From Mariniphaga sp041687215 (GTDB taxonomy: Bacteria; Bacteroidota; Bacteroidia; Bacteroidales; Prolixibacteraceae), in NCBI RefSeq assembly GCF_041687215.1, contig NZ_JAWLCI010000012.1, positions 21,316 through 85,315 on the forward strand: a DNA stretch of 64,000 bases. The letters run 5' to 3'. The notes under the pieces are model-generated. The model saw only the letters and a list, made by a program, of their open reading frames with translations. It searched no databases and was not told where the DNA came from. Both the position numbers and the translations under genes were made by a program. Positions 42,593-50,267 of the stretch are shown here, in pieces; position 1 is the first letter of the stretch, and every line of letters begins with the position of its first letter.

Positions 42593-43786
42593 TTATTCCT
42601 CTGCAATTATATCGTAACGCGAAAGCGCCTTCAAACTGAAAACCTTTGATATAGCCACCTGTTCTCCTTCTTCAAGACCACTTTCCACAAAAATAAACCG
42701 GGGCCCGATTTCAATAATCCGGATGGTTCTTTTCTCAAATACATTTTCACTCTGCTGCACAAAAACCACCGGCTGATTTCCATCGTAGGCAAGTGCTTCT
42801 GTTGGGATTGCAATTATTTCTTTTTGGGAAGAAGAAACGATTTCGAGCCGAACATTTTCACCCGGACGGGGCCAGTTCTCCGAAGTTGAAACCATAATAT
42901 TTACCACCACCGAGCGGCTGTTTTCATCGAGACCGGGATTAACCGATGAAATGATTGCACCGGTTTTTACGCCAAATGTTTCATCGCGCCGCATGATAAA
43001 AATTGAATCTCCGGTGTTGATTAGTCTTGCATCGTCGGGCGAAACATATCCGCGAACCAGTACTACCCGCGTGTCGAGAATTCGGGAAAGATTCTCCAGG
43101 GCATTTACCGACTGACCCAGTTCCACAAAGCTTTTCTCCACAATTCCGCTAATTGGTGCATGAATGTGAAGTACCGGGTCAAAATTGTCGGAAGTGGTTA
43201 GCGCTTTAATTTCATCATCGAAAACACCAAGTGCTTTCAGTTTGGCATAGGCTGCCCGAACAGAAGCTGAAGCCCGCTCATACTCTGCGTTGGCGCGTTC
43301 CAGTTCGCTCACCGAGCTAATGGTTTCTTCCACCAGTTGTTTTATTCTTTTCAGCCGGTTGGTTTGAAACTGTTCTTCGGCAAACGCCTGAAGATATTCC
43401 GAAACCAGGTTTCCATATTCCAGACTTTGAAGGTGAAACAACGCCTCACCTTTTCTTACCCAGTCGCCCTCGTTTTTATTTATTTCCCGTATTTGCCCGT
43501 CAATGGGTGTGCTGATGATGCTGGCATGATTAGGTGCAGGAAAAACTACTCCGGGTGCAAATACCACATAATCTTCAACATTTGTGGTAACCGGAACCGT
43601 TTCAATGCGCAGTTCGTTTTGCTGTTGTGTAGTGAGTTTTACCAGTAAATTTTCCTTTGAATCCTGAAGCGATGGGGGAACACCAACCTGCTCCTGAACG
43701 GTGATGGTTTTCTGGTTTTTATTTGAAGAGCAAGACGCTGTCAGTAAAATAAGCGCTGATAACAAGAATTGTACGTTGCGGTTCAT
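42593..43786 (-). CDS. Heavy-metal efflux adaptor lipoprotein (CusB/CzcB family)
   Basis: A 397-residue membrane fusion protein, lipobox at LTASC near residue 19. It has a beta domain (IISTPIDGQIREINKNEGDW), a helical hairpin (SVSELERANAEYERASASVR), the second lipoyl half (IHAPISGIVEKSF) and beta-barrel domains (IPTEALAYDGNQPVVFVQQ). It lies between tolC-like and cusA-like genes. No methionine-rich copper-binding N-terminus is seen. It links the pump to the outer-membrane channel. Confidence 0.9.
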   Translation of the reverse strand: MNRNVQFLLSALILLTASCSSNKNQKTITVQEQVGVPPSLQDSKENLLVKLTTQQQNELRIETVPVTTNVEDYVVFAPGVVFPAPNHASIISTPIDGQIREINKNEGDWVRKGEALFHLQSLEYGNLVSEYLQAFAEEQFQTNRLKRIKQLVEETISSVSELERANAEYERASASVRAAYAKLKALGVFDDEIKALTTSDNFDPVLHIHAPISGIVEKSFVELGQSVNALENLSRILDTRVVLVRGYVSPDDARLINTGDSIFIMRRDETFGVKTGAIISSVNPGLDENSRSVVVNIMVSTSENWPRPGENVRLEIVSSSQKEIIAIPTEALAYDGNQPVVFVQQSENVFEKRTIRIIEIGPRFIFVESGLEEGEQVAISKVFSLKALSRYDIIAEE

Positions 43787-43813
43787 ATTGTTGTGTTTTT
43801 TATTCGTTTACAT

Positions 43814-45058
43814 TTAATATACCAATTCCTGGCCCAGGTATTTTTCAAGGGCCACCAGTTGAAGGTAATAATCGCGCAGAGATTCAAGATATCTTTGTTC
43901 GCTGGTTAAATAAGTTTGCTGGGACGTAAGCAGGTTAAGCAAGTCAATCTCGCCCAGTTGGTAAGCCCTTAAACTCAGATTCTGCAAATGAGTTGCTTTC
44001 TCTTTCATGGTTAAATTGTACCTGTTAATAATTGACCGGCTCACCTCGCAGTTGTGCCAGGCGTATTCTATTTGCTGTTTTATTTCGAGAGATATTTCTT
44101 TTTGTTTCCAGTTGATTTCTTCCCGGCGCGCTGTGGCCTGGTTAATTTTTCCTTTTTGTTCAAACGGAAACCAGATGGGAATGCGCAATCCTACTTCAAA
44201 ACCTTTGAAATTATATCCATCGCCAATACCCAGGTTTTGCTTGTAAAGGCTCAGGTTCAGGTCGGGGAGGTAATTGCTTTTGGCTTCTTTCAGAAAAAAA
44301 TAAGTTGCCTGCAATTCATGTTGTGTTGCCAGATAGCGCGGATGGTCTTTTTGCTTTAACAGCGCTTCAATTTGAGGAATTTCAAGGTTGGTGGCCATTA
44401 GTGTATCCGAAAAGGTAATGTTATAGAGTTGTTCCTCTTCGGGAAGGCCCATGGAGAAAAACAGACCGTATCGTGCTTTATGTAAAATCCATTCACTTTG
44501 GTCAAGGTCGTTTTTCGCCTCTTCAAGCCTTAATTCGGCATTGGTTAAATCAATTCCGTTGGCCATGCCTGTTTCAAATTTGGTAAAAACTGCATTGTAC
44601 AGCTCTTGCGCAAGTTTAAGCTGATTTTGCCTCGACCGTTGCAGGTAGTTTGCATACAGCACTTCAATGTAATAACTTTTTACCTCTGCCTTAATCTCAC
44701 TTTCAATGGATTTTACCTCCAGTTCCAGTGCTTTTACCACTTCCGAAATTCCTTTCAGGCGGTAGGCTGTGGTTAACGGGAAATCTATTTCCTGTGAAAC
44801 GGTTACCCGCTTCTCGTCGAAAACATCGCCTGGTCCGCTTCCGATTCCTTCTTTAAAATAGCTGATTTCGGGAGCTGAAATACCGGTTTCGGTGCGCCAG
44901 GCATTTTGTTTCTGTTTTAAAACAGCACGCATTTGCTGCAATTTCGTATTCTGGTCCAGTGCATAATTTACTGCATCTTTTATAGTTAGCTCATCCTGTG
45001 CTTTTAAAGTGAGAGATACGAAAAATATAAATAGTGTTAAATAATATATTTTATTCAT
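43814..45058 (-). CDS. TolC-family channel of metal efflux system (CusC/CzcC family)
   Basis: A 414-residue outer-membrane factor with signal peptide (KIYYLTLFIFFVSLTLKAQ). Two OEP repeats are visible, one from IKDAVNYALDQNTKLQQM and one after AYFFLKEAKS or similar, with VSQEIDFPLTT and VGLRIPIWFPF strands before the barrel. It is the first gene of the C-B-A efflux operon. Start at ATG 45058, because the longer frame begins with TTG at 45064. One copy of the promoter-like element lies 132 bases upstream. Confidence 0.9.
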   Translation of the reverse strand: MNKIYYLTLFIFFVSLTLKAQDELTIKDAVNYALDQNTKLQQMRAVLKQKQNAWRTETGISAPEISYFKEGIGSGPGDVFDEKRVTVSQEIDFPLTTAYRLKGISEVVKALELEVKSIESEIKAEVKSYYIEVLYANYLQRSRQNQLKLAQELYNAVFTKFETGMANGIDLTNAELRLEEAKNDLDQSEWILHKARYGLFFSMGLPEEEQLYNITFSDTLMATNLEIPQIEALLKQKDHPRYLATQHELQATYFFLKEAKSNYLPDLNLSLYKQNLGIGDGYNFKGFEVGLRIPIWFPFEQKGKINQATARREEINWKQKEISLEIKQQIEYAWHNCEVSRSIINRYNLTMKEKATHLQNLSLRAYQLGEIDLLNLLTSQQTYLTSEQRYLESLRDYYLQLVALEKYLGQELVY

Positions 45059-45189
45059 TTTCAATATTTTGATTCTTTTGATGAATTGAAAGTGATGGAT
45101 AACAAATTGTAATTATTTTTTCGCTGATTTTTGCCATCTAAATTAGAAATTATATGTTAGAATCATACCAAAAGCATAATTTAATGTAC

Positions 45190-45244
45190 GACACATTCAT
45201 TGGGAAAAACCTGCGCATATTTAAAAAAGTTATTTGATTTTTTC
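45190..45244 (-). promoter_or_regulatory. Copy C of three-copy intergenic element, in the divergent gap
   Basis: GACAC at 45190, AAAA at 45205-45208, CTGCG at 45211-45215, TAAAAAA at 45222-45228 and GATTTTTT at 45236-45243 match copies A and B. On the minus strand, CGCAGG and GTGTC are 15 bases apart, as in A and B, but the metal efflux operon starts 132 bases on. The divergent lipoprotein gene starts at 45308. The rest of the 249-bp gap shows only a one-mismatch -7 box, TTATTTTG, at 45264-45271 for that gene. Confidence 0.55.
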
Positions 45245-45307
45245 TGCTTGGCACCAATGTTGTTTATTTTGCTTTATAAATCAGTTTTAATTCAAAAATT
45301 ATAAGCT

Positions 45308-45886
45308 ATGAAAACAATTACAGGAATTATTTTAGTATTTGCACTGGCAGTATTGACCTCGTGCACAGGCGAACCCGGCCCTCCAGGAAGAGATGGAACC
45401 GACGGACAGAATGGACAAGACGGTGAATCTTTTTTAGGTTCGGTTTTCGAAATTGAAGGTGATTTTACTTCTCAAAACGATTACACACTGTATTTCCAGT
45501 TTCCATCAAACATTACCGTTTATGACACCGACGTAGTTTTGGTTTATATTTTATGGGAGGTTGTGGAAGACAATTCGGGTGACCTGCTGGATGTTTGGCG
45601 ACTGCTACCACAAACGGTGGTTTTGGATGAGGGTGTTTTGCAATATAATTTCGATTACACCTTTGCCGATGTACAGGTTTTTCTGGAAGGAACCCTCGAT
45701 TTTAACACGTTGCTACCCGCCGAAACCGACAACCAGGTATTTCGTATTGTGGTATTTCCGGCCGATTTTATTGTGCAAAAAAGTCTGGATGTAAGTGATT
45801 ACAATATGATGATGAAATCGCTGGGGGTCAAAAAAGATTTGGTGCAGAAAATTGATATGAATACGCAGATTGAAATCAACAAATAA
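45308..45886 (+). CDS. Lipoprotein with short collagen-like Gly-X-Y repeat
   Basis: A 192-residue protein with lipobox at LTSC (C19), followed at once by about six Gly-X-Y triplets (GEPGPPGRDGTDGQNGQDG), a collagen-like stretch that may form a trimeric stalk. The remainder is acidic and beta-rich. Similar Bacteroidota lipoproteins have this layout and no known function. It is divergent from the CusCBA operon and shares its intergenic gap, including element C. Two copies of the AVLTSC/ALAV segment make the signal peptide clear. Confidence 0.75.
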   Translation: MKTITGIILVFALAVLTSCTGEPGPPGRDGTDGQNGQDGESFLGSVFEIEGDFTSQNDYTLYFQFPSNITVYDTDVVLVYILWEVVEDNSGDLLDVWRLLPQTVVLDEGVLQYNFDYTFADVQVFLEGTLDFNTLLPAETDNQVFRIVVFPADFIVQKSLDVSDYNMMMKSLGVKKDLVQKIDMNTQIEINK

Positions 45887-45926
45887 TTCATTTTTATTCT
45901 TTCAAAATTCACCTGAAAAATTTGAT

Positions 45927-45970
45927 AAAAAAACAGGAAAGCATGGTTAAATATGTTTTCCTGTTTTTTT
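45927..45970. terminator. Strong bidirectional terminator
   Basis: An 18-bp stem (AAAAAAACAGGAAAGCAT with ATGTTTTCCTGTTTTTTT, one G-T pair) and an eight-base loop. Both sides have A/T tracts, so it can end the collagen-like lipoprotein gene and, from the other strand, the rhodanese gene. Confidence 0.88.
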
Positions 45971-46038
45971 TCTAAGCGTGTTTATCGGCAGACCTGCCCA
46001 AATGTTAAAAAAGACCGAATAGACGGACTAGCAACAAA

Positions 46039-46527
46039 TCATTCTTTAATGTCAGGATATGCTTCATTCCAGGCATTCCAGCCCCCTTGCAACGATTGAA
46101 CATTTGTATAACCGAGCTGCATCAGCGCTTTTGCCGACAATGAGCCGCGACCGCCTGTGCTGCAATACACAAAAATGGAGTCTGTTTTTTTAGGTGGGTT
46201 TTTTCCGGAGTCTTCCCAGGTTTCTTCCATTCCTATTCTGAATTCCAGCATACCACGCGGAATATTAACTGCTCCGGGAACAGCGCCTGCCCGGTTTTCA
46301 GTAGATGTCCGAACATCGATAATGAAAATATCGTTGCGGGTGTAAGTATTTTTGAAATCATCTGGCGCAATTTCTGTAATTACTTTTTTGGCAGCAGCTA
46401 CCATTTGATCAACGTTTTCGTAAACTACCAGATCGCTTTTGTTCTGACTTTCAACCGTGTAAGAAACAAACAGAAATAACAACAGGAAAACTATTGTTAA
46501 CTTCGGGGTAATTATTTTATGTATCAT
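46039..46527 (-). CDS. Periplasmic rhodanese-domain protein
   Basis: A 162-residue exported protein, signal peptide LTIVFLLLFLFVSYTVES. The rhodanese fold is complete: IFIIDVRTSTENRAGAVPGAVNIP and the active-site loop VYCSTGGRGS, whose Cys carries the persulfide, then LQGGWNAWNEAYPD. It may handle sulfur transfer or phosphate-like oxyanions in the periplasm. The gene is alone between two terminators. Expression with the nearby metal-efflux and heme genes is possible but not shown. Confidence 0.9.
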   Translation of the reverse strand: MIHKIITPKLTIVFLLLFLFVSYTVESQNKSDLVVYENVDQMVAAAKKVITEIAPDDFKNTYTRNDIFIIDVRTSTENRAGAVPGAVNIPRGMLEFRIGMEETWEDSGKNPPKKTDSIFVYCSTGGRGSLSAKALMQLGYTNVQSLQGGWNAWNEAYPDIKE

Positions 46528-46644
46528 TTTTAATTTTTTAATTTAATCAATTATTCAACTAAAATGAACAGAAAAAAGTTGTTATGGTTCAATTTTGTTG
46601 TTTTCAGAACAAATGATTAAAAAGAATATTTCATAGCATGAAAC

Positions 46645-46678
46645 AAAAAAGGAGAGCTGATAATTCAACTCTCCTTTT
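46645..46678 (-). terminator. Terminator of the initiator tRNA gene
   Basis: Stem AAAAGGAGAG (46647-46656) with CTCTCCTTTT (46669-46678), loop of 12. On the minus strand it reads GGAGAG, loop, CTCTCC and TTTTTT, starting three bases after the tRNA 3' end. Confidence 0.85.
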
Positions 46679-46680
46679 GC

Positions 46681-46756
<76 letters not shown>

Positions 46757-46799
46757 ATATATTTTATAATAGTTTCACTATTTTCTCTGAACGCGGCTG

Positions 46800-46830
46800 C
46801 AAATATAAATACTTTAATTGAATCAGCAAA
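46800..46830 (-). promoter_or_regulatory. Promoter of initiator tRNA, with both boxes
   Basis: On the minus strand TTTG (46827-46830), a 19-base spacer and TATATTTG (46800-46807), a full Bacteroidota promoter (TTTG / TAnnTTTG) with the usual spacing, 44 bases before the tRNA. Confidence 0.78.
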
Positions 46831-47060
46831 ATCTGATAGTATATTGTTTTTTCCCGGTTATCTTCCTTTTTTTTAAAACAGTACCGTTATTTTTAAATGT
46901 TCTACAACACAAAAAGAACTCGGTTTCGGATAGGTGTATGCAGTAAAAAAATCGTCTGATATATATAAAATGAATGAATTACGTGTAAGGATAAAAAAGT
47001 TGATTGTTTCTAAATAAGCCTGTAAAATACAAATTGCTCTGTAATCCTTTGATAAATTAT

Positions 47061-47068
47061 TATTTTTG
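47061..47068 (+). promoter_or_regulatory. Candidate -7 promoter box for NrfH-like fusion gene
   Basis: TATTTTTG is a full TAnnTTTG match, 46 bases before the ATG at 47114. No -33 TTTG is at the usual distance. Confidence 0.55.
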
Positions 47069-47113
47069 GGCTTTTAATGAAAAAATCTTCCGGTTTTTCT
47101 AAATTCTTTTAGG

Positions 47114-48652
47114 ATGTTTAAGAAAATTGTTTTTTACCTGAAAAAGAAACTGCTCCTGGTAATCTTTATTGGTTTTGTAATTGGCTTGCTTGCTGCCATC
47201 TATACCAATAAAGCCCTGGAATATACTTCAACCAACGAATCGTGCGAAATATGCCATGTCCATCCGCATGTTTTCGATTCATGGAAATTATCGACCCATT
47301 ACGATAATCCGTCCGGGTTCAGAGCCAGATGCGTGGACTGCCATCTGCCGCCCAAAGGACAGGGTTATCTGAAAGAAAAAATGATTGCTGCAGCACGCGA
47401 TGTTTACGGGCTGGTGTTTAAAGACAGTGCAGACTACAACTGGGAATTAAAATCGACACTAGAATACGCACAGCATCACGTTTTTAAAGAATCGTGCCTG
47501 CACTGCCATCAAAATTTATTTCCGTTAACACTTACCAAAGAAGGACAGGATGCCCACTTGTATTATACTCAAAATGAAGAAGAACTGCGCTGTATCAATT
47601 GCCATTTGAATGTGGGACACTACGATCCAAATGCAATACACGCGGCCAATGTTGATTTTGGCATGGGAACCGACGAAAACCTGAAAGTTTTTACGGAACC
47701 TGCTATAGTTAATGCACATGTTGATTTTACTGAAACCGTACCCAACTCAACGGTATCATTTAATATGAAAGCCATTCCGGGAGGTTTATATAAAATTGGA
47801 AGTCCGGAAAACGAACAATTGCGCGATGCCGATGAGGGTCCGCAAAAAGAAGTAAAAATCAGCCCGTTTTTTATGGCCGAAATTGAAGTGACCTGGAAAG
47901 AATACCTGGCTTTTTATGATGCAACTGCTGCCGAGGGCCGGTCAACCGATACCGAAGGCGGGCGCACCGAAGCAGACGATGTTGATGCCATCTCAGGCCC
48001 CACCCCACCCTATGGGCAACCCGACCAAAACTGGGGATTGGGTAACCGTCCAGCCATTACCATGTCTTATCATGCGGCTGAAACCTATTGCAAATGGCTT
48101 TCGCAGGTTACCGGAAAAACCTACCGATTGCCCACCGAGGCTGAATGGGAATATGCAGCCCGAGGTGGTACCGAAACTCCCTATTTCTTTGAAGGCCAGC
48201 CCAAAGACTTTGGAAAACAAGGCTTTTTGGGTAATCTCTTCGGAAAAGGAAGCGACTCGATCAATCAATATGTAATTTATGAAGAAAACAGTTGGGGAAA
48301 AACCCAGGAGCCCGATATGGTAGAAGCCAATCCGTATGGATTAAAAAATATGTTGGGCAATGTTATGGAATATTGTTCCGACTGGTATGCTGAGGATGCA
48401 TACGAACAACTCTCTGATGGAGCGATTGATCCCAAAGGGCCTGCCGCAGGTGAAGAAAGAGTGGTAAGAGGCGGTTCATTCAGAAGCCCGGCTGGTGATG
48501 TAAGAAGCGCATGGCGCGACTACACGCGCACTGAGGAATGGTTGCGCACCGATCCGCAAATGCCTAAAAGTATTTGGTGGCTTTCAGACTGTAATTACAT
48601 TGGGTTCAGGGTAATTTGTGAATTTGACGAAAATACCGGAAAAAATAATTAA
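47114..48652 (+). CDS. NrfH-like tetraheme cytochrome fused to a SUMF1-type domain
   Basis: A 512-residue protein. One N-terminal helix (about 12-30) anchors a periplasmic NapC/NrfH-type cytochrome with four CXXCH heme sites: C44-H48, C73-H77, C128-H132 and C160-H164. From about 215 the protein is a SUMF1/formylglycine-generating-enzyme-like domain: PGGLYKIGSPENEQLRDADEG at the start, AEIEVTWKEYLAFYD, RLPTEAEWEYAARGG, LGNVMEYCSDWY, VVRGGSFRS and NYIGFRVICE at the end. NrfH passes quinol electrons to NrfA; here no nitrite reductase follows, so the fused domain or the next gene may be the partner. The SUMF1 domain may be an iron or structural domain and not a formylglycine maker. The combination is the interesting feature. 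A Tat-exported oxidoreductase follows. Confidence 0.9.
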   Translation: MFKKIVFYLKKKLLLVIFIGFVIGLLAAIYTNKALEYTSTNESCEICHVHPHVFDSWKLSTHYDNPSGFRARCVDCHLPPKGQGYLKEKMIAAARDVYGLVFKDSADYNWELKSTLEYAQHHVFKESCLHCHQNLFPLTLTKEGQDAHLYYTQNEEELRCINCHLNVGHYDPNAIHAANVDFGMGTDENLKVFTEPAIVNAHVDFTETVPNSTVSFNMKAIPGGLYKIGSPENEQLRDADEGPQKEVKISPFFMAEIEVTWKEYLAFYDATAAEGRSTDTEGGRTEADDVDAISGPTPPYGQPDQNWGLGNRPAITMSYHAAETYCKWLSQVTGKTYRLPTEAEWEYAARGGTETPYFFEGQPKDFGKQGFLGNLFGKGSDSINQYVIYEENSWGKTQEPDMVEANPYGLKNMLGNVMEYCSDWYAEDAYEQLSDGAIDPKGPAAGEERVVRGGSFRSPAGDVRSAWRDYTRTEEWLRTDPQMPKSIWWLSDCNYIGFRVICEFDENTGKNN

Positions 48653-48687
48653 TTTAGAGTCCTAAATTCAACTAAAATCATCGAATT

Positions 48688-50043
48688 ATGAGTAGTAATA
48701 ATGTTTCAAGACGTAAATTTTTAGCTGGTGCAGCCACTGTTGGTGCAGCCAGTGCCATGGGAGTAGGAACTTTAGCATCGTGCAGCGGAGGTGGAGGAAC
48801 CTCAGGAACTGCTGGGGTATTCGATTTCAAAAAAAGAGATTATACTCTTCCGCCAATGCTCGAAACCGCTCCTGACGGACCAGTGTTAAAAGCTGGTATC
48901 ATTGGATGTGGTGGCCGCGGGTCAGGTGCCGCCATCAACTTTCTGGATGCAGGCCCAAACCTTTCAGTAGTTGCAATTGGTGACGTTTTCCAGGATCGCG
49001 TTGACAGCCTCCAGGAAAAACTAAAAAATGAAAAAGGCGTGGAAGTACCCGACGAAAATTGTTTTGTAGGCTTCGATGCATACGAAAAAGTTATTGATGC
49101 AGGTGTTGACATCGTTATTCTGGCAACTCCGCCAAAATTCAGACCTGATCATTTCGAAGCTGCGGTTAAAGCGCGTAAGCACGTATTTATGGAAAAACCG
49201 CTTGCCGTTGATTCTGCCGGAATTCGCCAGATTATTGCAGCATCAAAAATGGCCGATTCCCAGGGATTAAAAGTGGTAACCGGTACACAACGCCGTCATC
49301 AGCATAACTATGTAAATCTTTGGAACGAAATTAACAATAACGCCATTGGCCATATTGTTTCAGCCAATGTTTACTGGAATGGTGGTAAATTGTGGCACCG
49401 CGACAATAACCCAAGCTGGAGCGAAATGGAATGGATGATTCGCGACTGGGTAAACTGGACATGGCTTTCGGGCGACCACATTGTAGAGCAACATGTTCAC
49501 AACATCGACGTTGCCAACTGGTTTATTGGCAGCCATCCGGTTAAAGCGGTAGGTTTCGGTTCACGCCAAAGACGGGTTACCGGCGACCAATACGATAATT
49601 TCAGTATTGACTATTTTTATGAAGACGGACGCCACATACACAGCATGTGCCGCCAGATTAACGGTTGTGCCAATGGTGTTTACGAAATTTTCCACGGAAC
49701 AAAAGCGATAGCAACAACATCGGGAGGTAAAAACCAGATTGTTGATGCGGCCGGAAACCAATTGTTCGAGGCTCAGGGATCCGAAACCAGTCCTTACGTT
49801 CAGGAACATATTAACCTGGTTACCTGCATCCGTCAGAACATTCCGTTTAACGAAGCTGAAGCTACAGCAGAATCGAACCTGGTTGCAATTATGGGCCGTG
49901 TTTCAGCCTACACCGGAAAAGAAGTGACCTACGACGAAATGATGAACTCAGACATGAAACTGGGACCAACCACTTACATTATGGGTGATATTGGGTATAT
50001 AGAAACTGCTGAAGTCCCGGTTCCTGGTACACTTGAAAGATAA
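48688..50043 (+). CDS. Tat-exported Gfo/Idh/MocA-family oxidoreductase, lipoprotein
   Basis: A 451-residue protein with a twin-arginine signal, SRRKFLAGAA, and a lipobox at LASC (C32), so it is probably folded with its cofactor in the cytoplasm, exported and lipid-anchored. IIGCGGRGSGAAINF is the NAD(P)-binding loop and VFMEKPLAVDS the strand with the conserved Lys-Pro of the family; the C-terminal part is the usual beta-sheet domain (GEHIVEQHVHN or similar catalytic His segment is seen as GDHIVEQHVHNIDVANWF). Substrates in this family are sugars and polyols. It follows the NrfH-SUMF1 gene by 35 bases without terminator, so both are likely in one transcript, which ends at a strong terminator 69 bases later. 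Confidence 0.88.
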   Translation: MSSNNVSRRKFLAGAATVGAASAMGVGTLASCSGGGGTSGTAGVFDFKKRDYTLPPMLETAPDGPVLKAGIIGCGGRGSGAAINFLDAGPNLSVVAIGDVFQDRVDSLQEKLKNEKGVEVPDENCFVGFDAYEKVIDAGVDIVILATPPKFRPDHFEAAVKARKHVFMEKPLAVDSAGIRQIIAASKMADSQGLKVVTGTQRRHQHNYVNLWNEINNNAIGHIVSANVYWNGGKLWHRDNNPSWSEMEWMIRDWVNWTWLSGDHIVEQHVHNIDVANWFIGSHPVKAVGFGSRQRRVTGDQYDNFSIDYFYEDGRHIHSMCRQINGCANGVYEIFHGTKAIATTSGGKNQIVDAAGNQLFEAQGSETSPYVQEHINLVTCIRQNIPFNEAEATAESNLVAIMGRVSAYTGKEVTYDEMMNSDMKLGPTTYIMGDIGYIETAEVPVPGTLER

Positions 50044-50111
50044 ATACTGAGGTGAATGTTCCGGAACATTTATCCGAAGCAGTAACCAGAAAATAAATCA
50101 ATCAACTTGGC

Positions 50112-50143
50112 AAAAGCCATTCGCCAGCTGGCGAATGGCTTTT
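50112..50143 (+). terminator. Strong terminator after oxidoreductase gene
   Basis: A perfect 16-base palindromic arm on each side (AAAAGCCATTCGCCAG / CTGGCGAATGGCTTTT) with T-run, starting 69 bases after the stop. It is symmetric but only the plus strand has a gene ending here. Confidence 0.85.
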
Positions 50144-50211
50144 TGCATTTTACCATTTCTTCAAAAAAGGAAAAATTAAAACCGGCACAACAGAAAATCC
50201 TTATAAAAAAC

Positions 50212-50219
50212 TACATTTG
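50212..50219 (+). promoter_or_regulatory. Candidate -7 promoter box for asnS
   Basis: TACATTTG is a full TAnnTTTG match, 48 bases before the asnS ATG and 68 after the previous terminator. Confidence 0.6.
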
Positions 50220-50267
50220 TATCCCTTAATACAATTGAATTTACAGCAAAGCAAAAGCAGTTGAATT

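Larger units (their letters stand above)
46757..47113. other. 357-bp gap between tRNA and NrfH-like gene
   Basis: Holds the tRNA promoter on the minus strand and a -7 box for the NrfH-like gene on the plus strand. A stretch near 46981-47010 (ACGTG, then ATAAAAAAGTTGATTG) resembles the second half of the three-copy element but lacks GACAC and is in the opposite sense relative to the gene. No coding frame, repeat or RNA gene was seen. Confidence 0.6.

Noticed and set aside
46555..46600. AAAAAAGTTG stretch upstream of the rhodanese gene, like part of the three-copy element
   Set aside because: It shares only the A-tract and GTTG; GACAC and TGCG are missing, so it is not counted as a fourth copy.
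46975..47012. ATAAAAAAGTTGATTG upstream of the NrfH-like gene, like part of the three-copy element
   Set aside because: Second half only, no GACAC, and the orientation relative to the gene is opposite to copies A and B.
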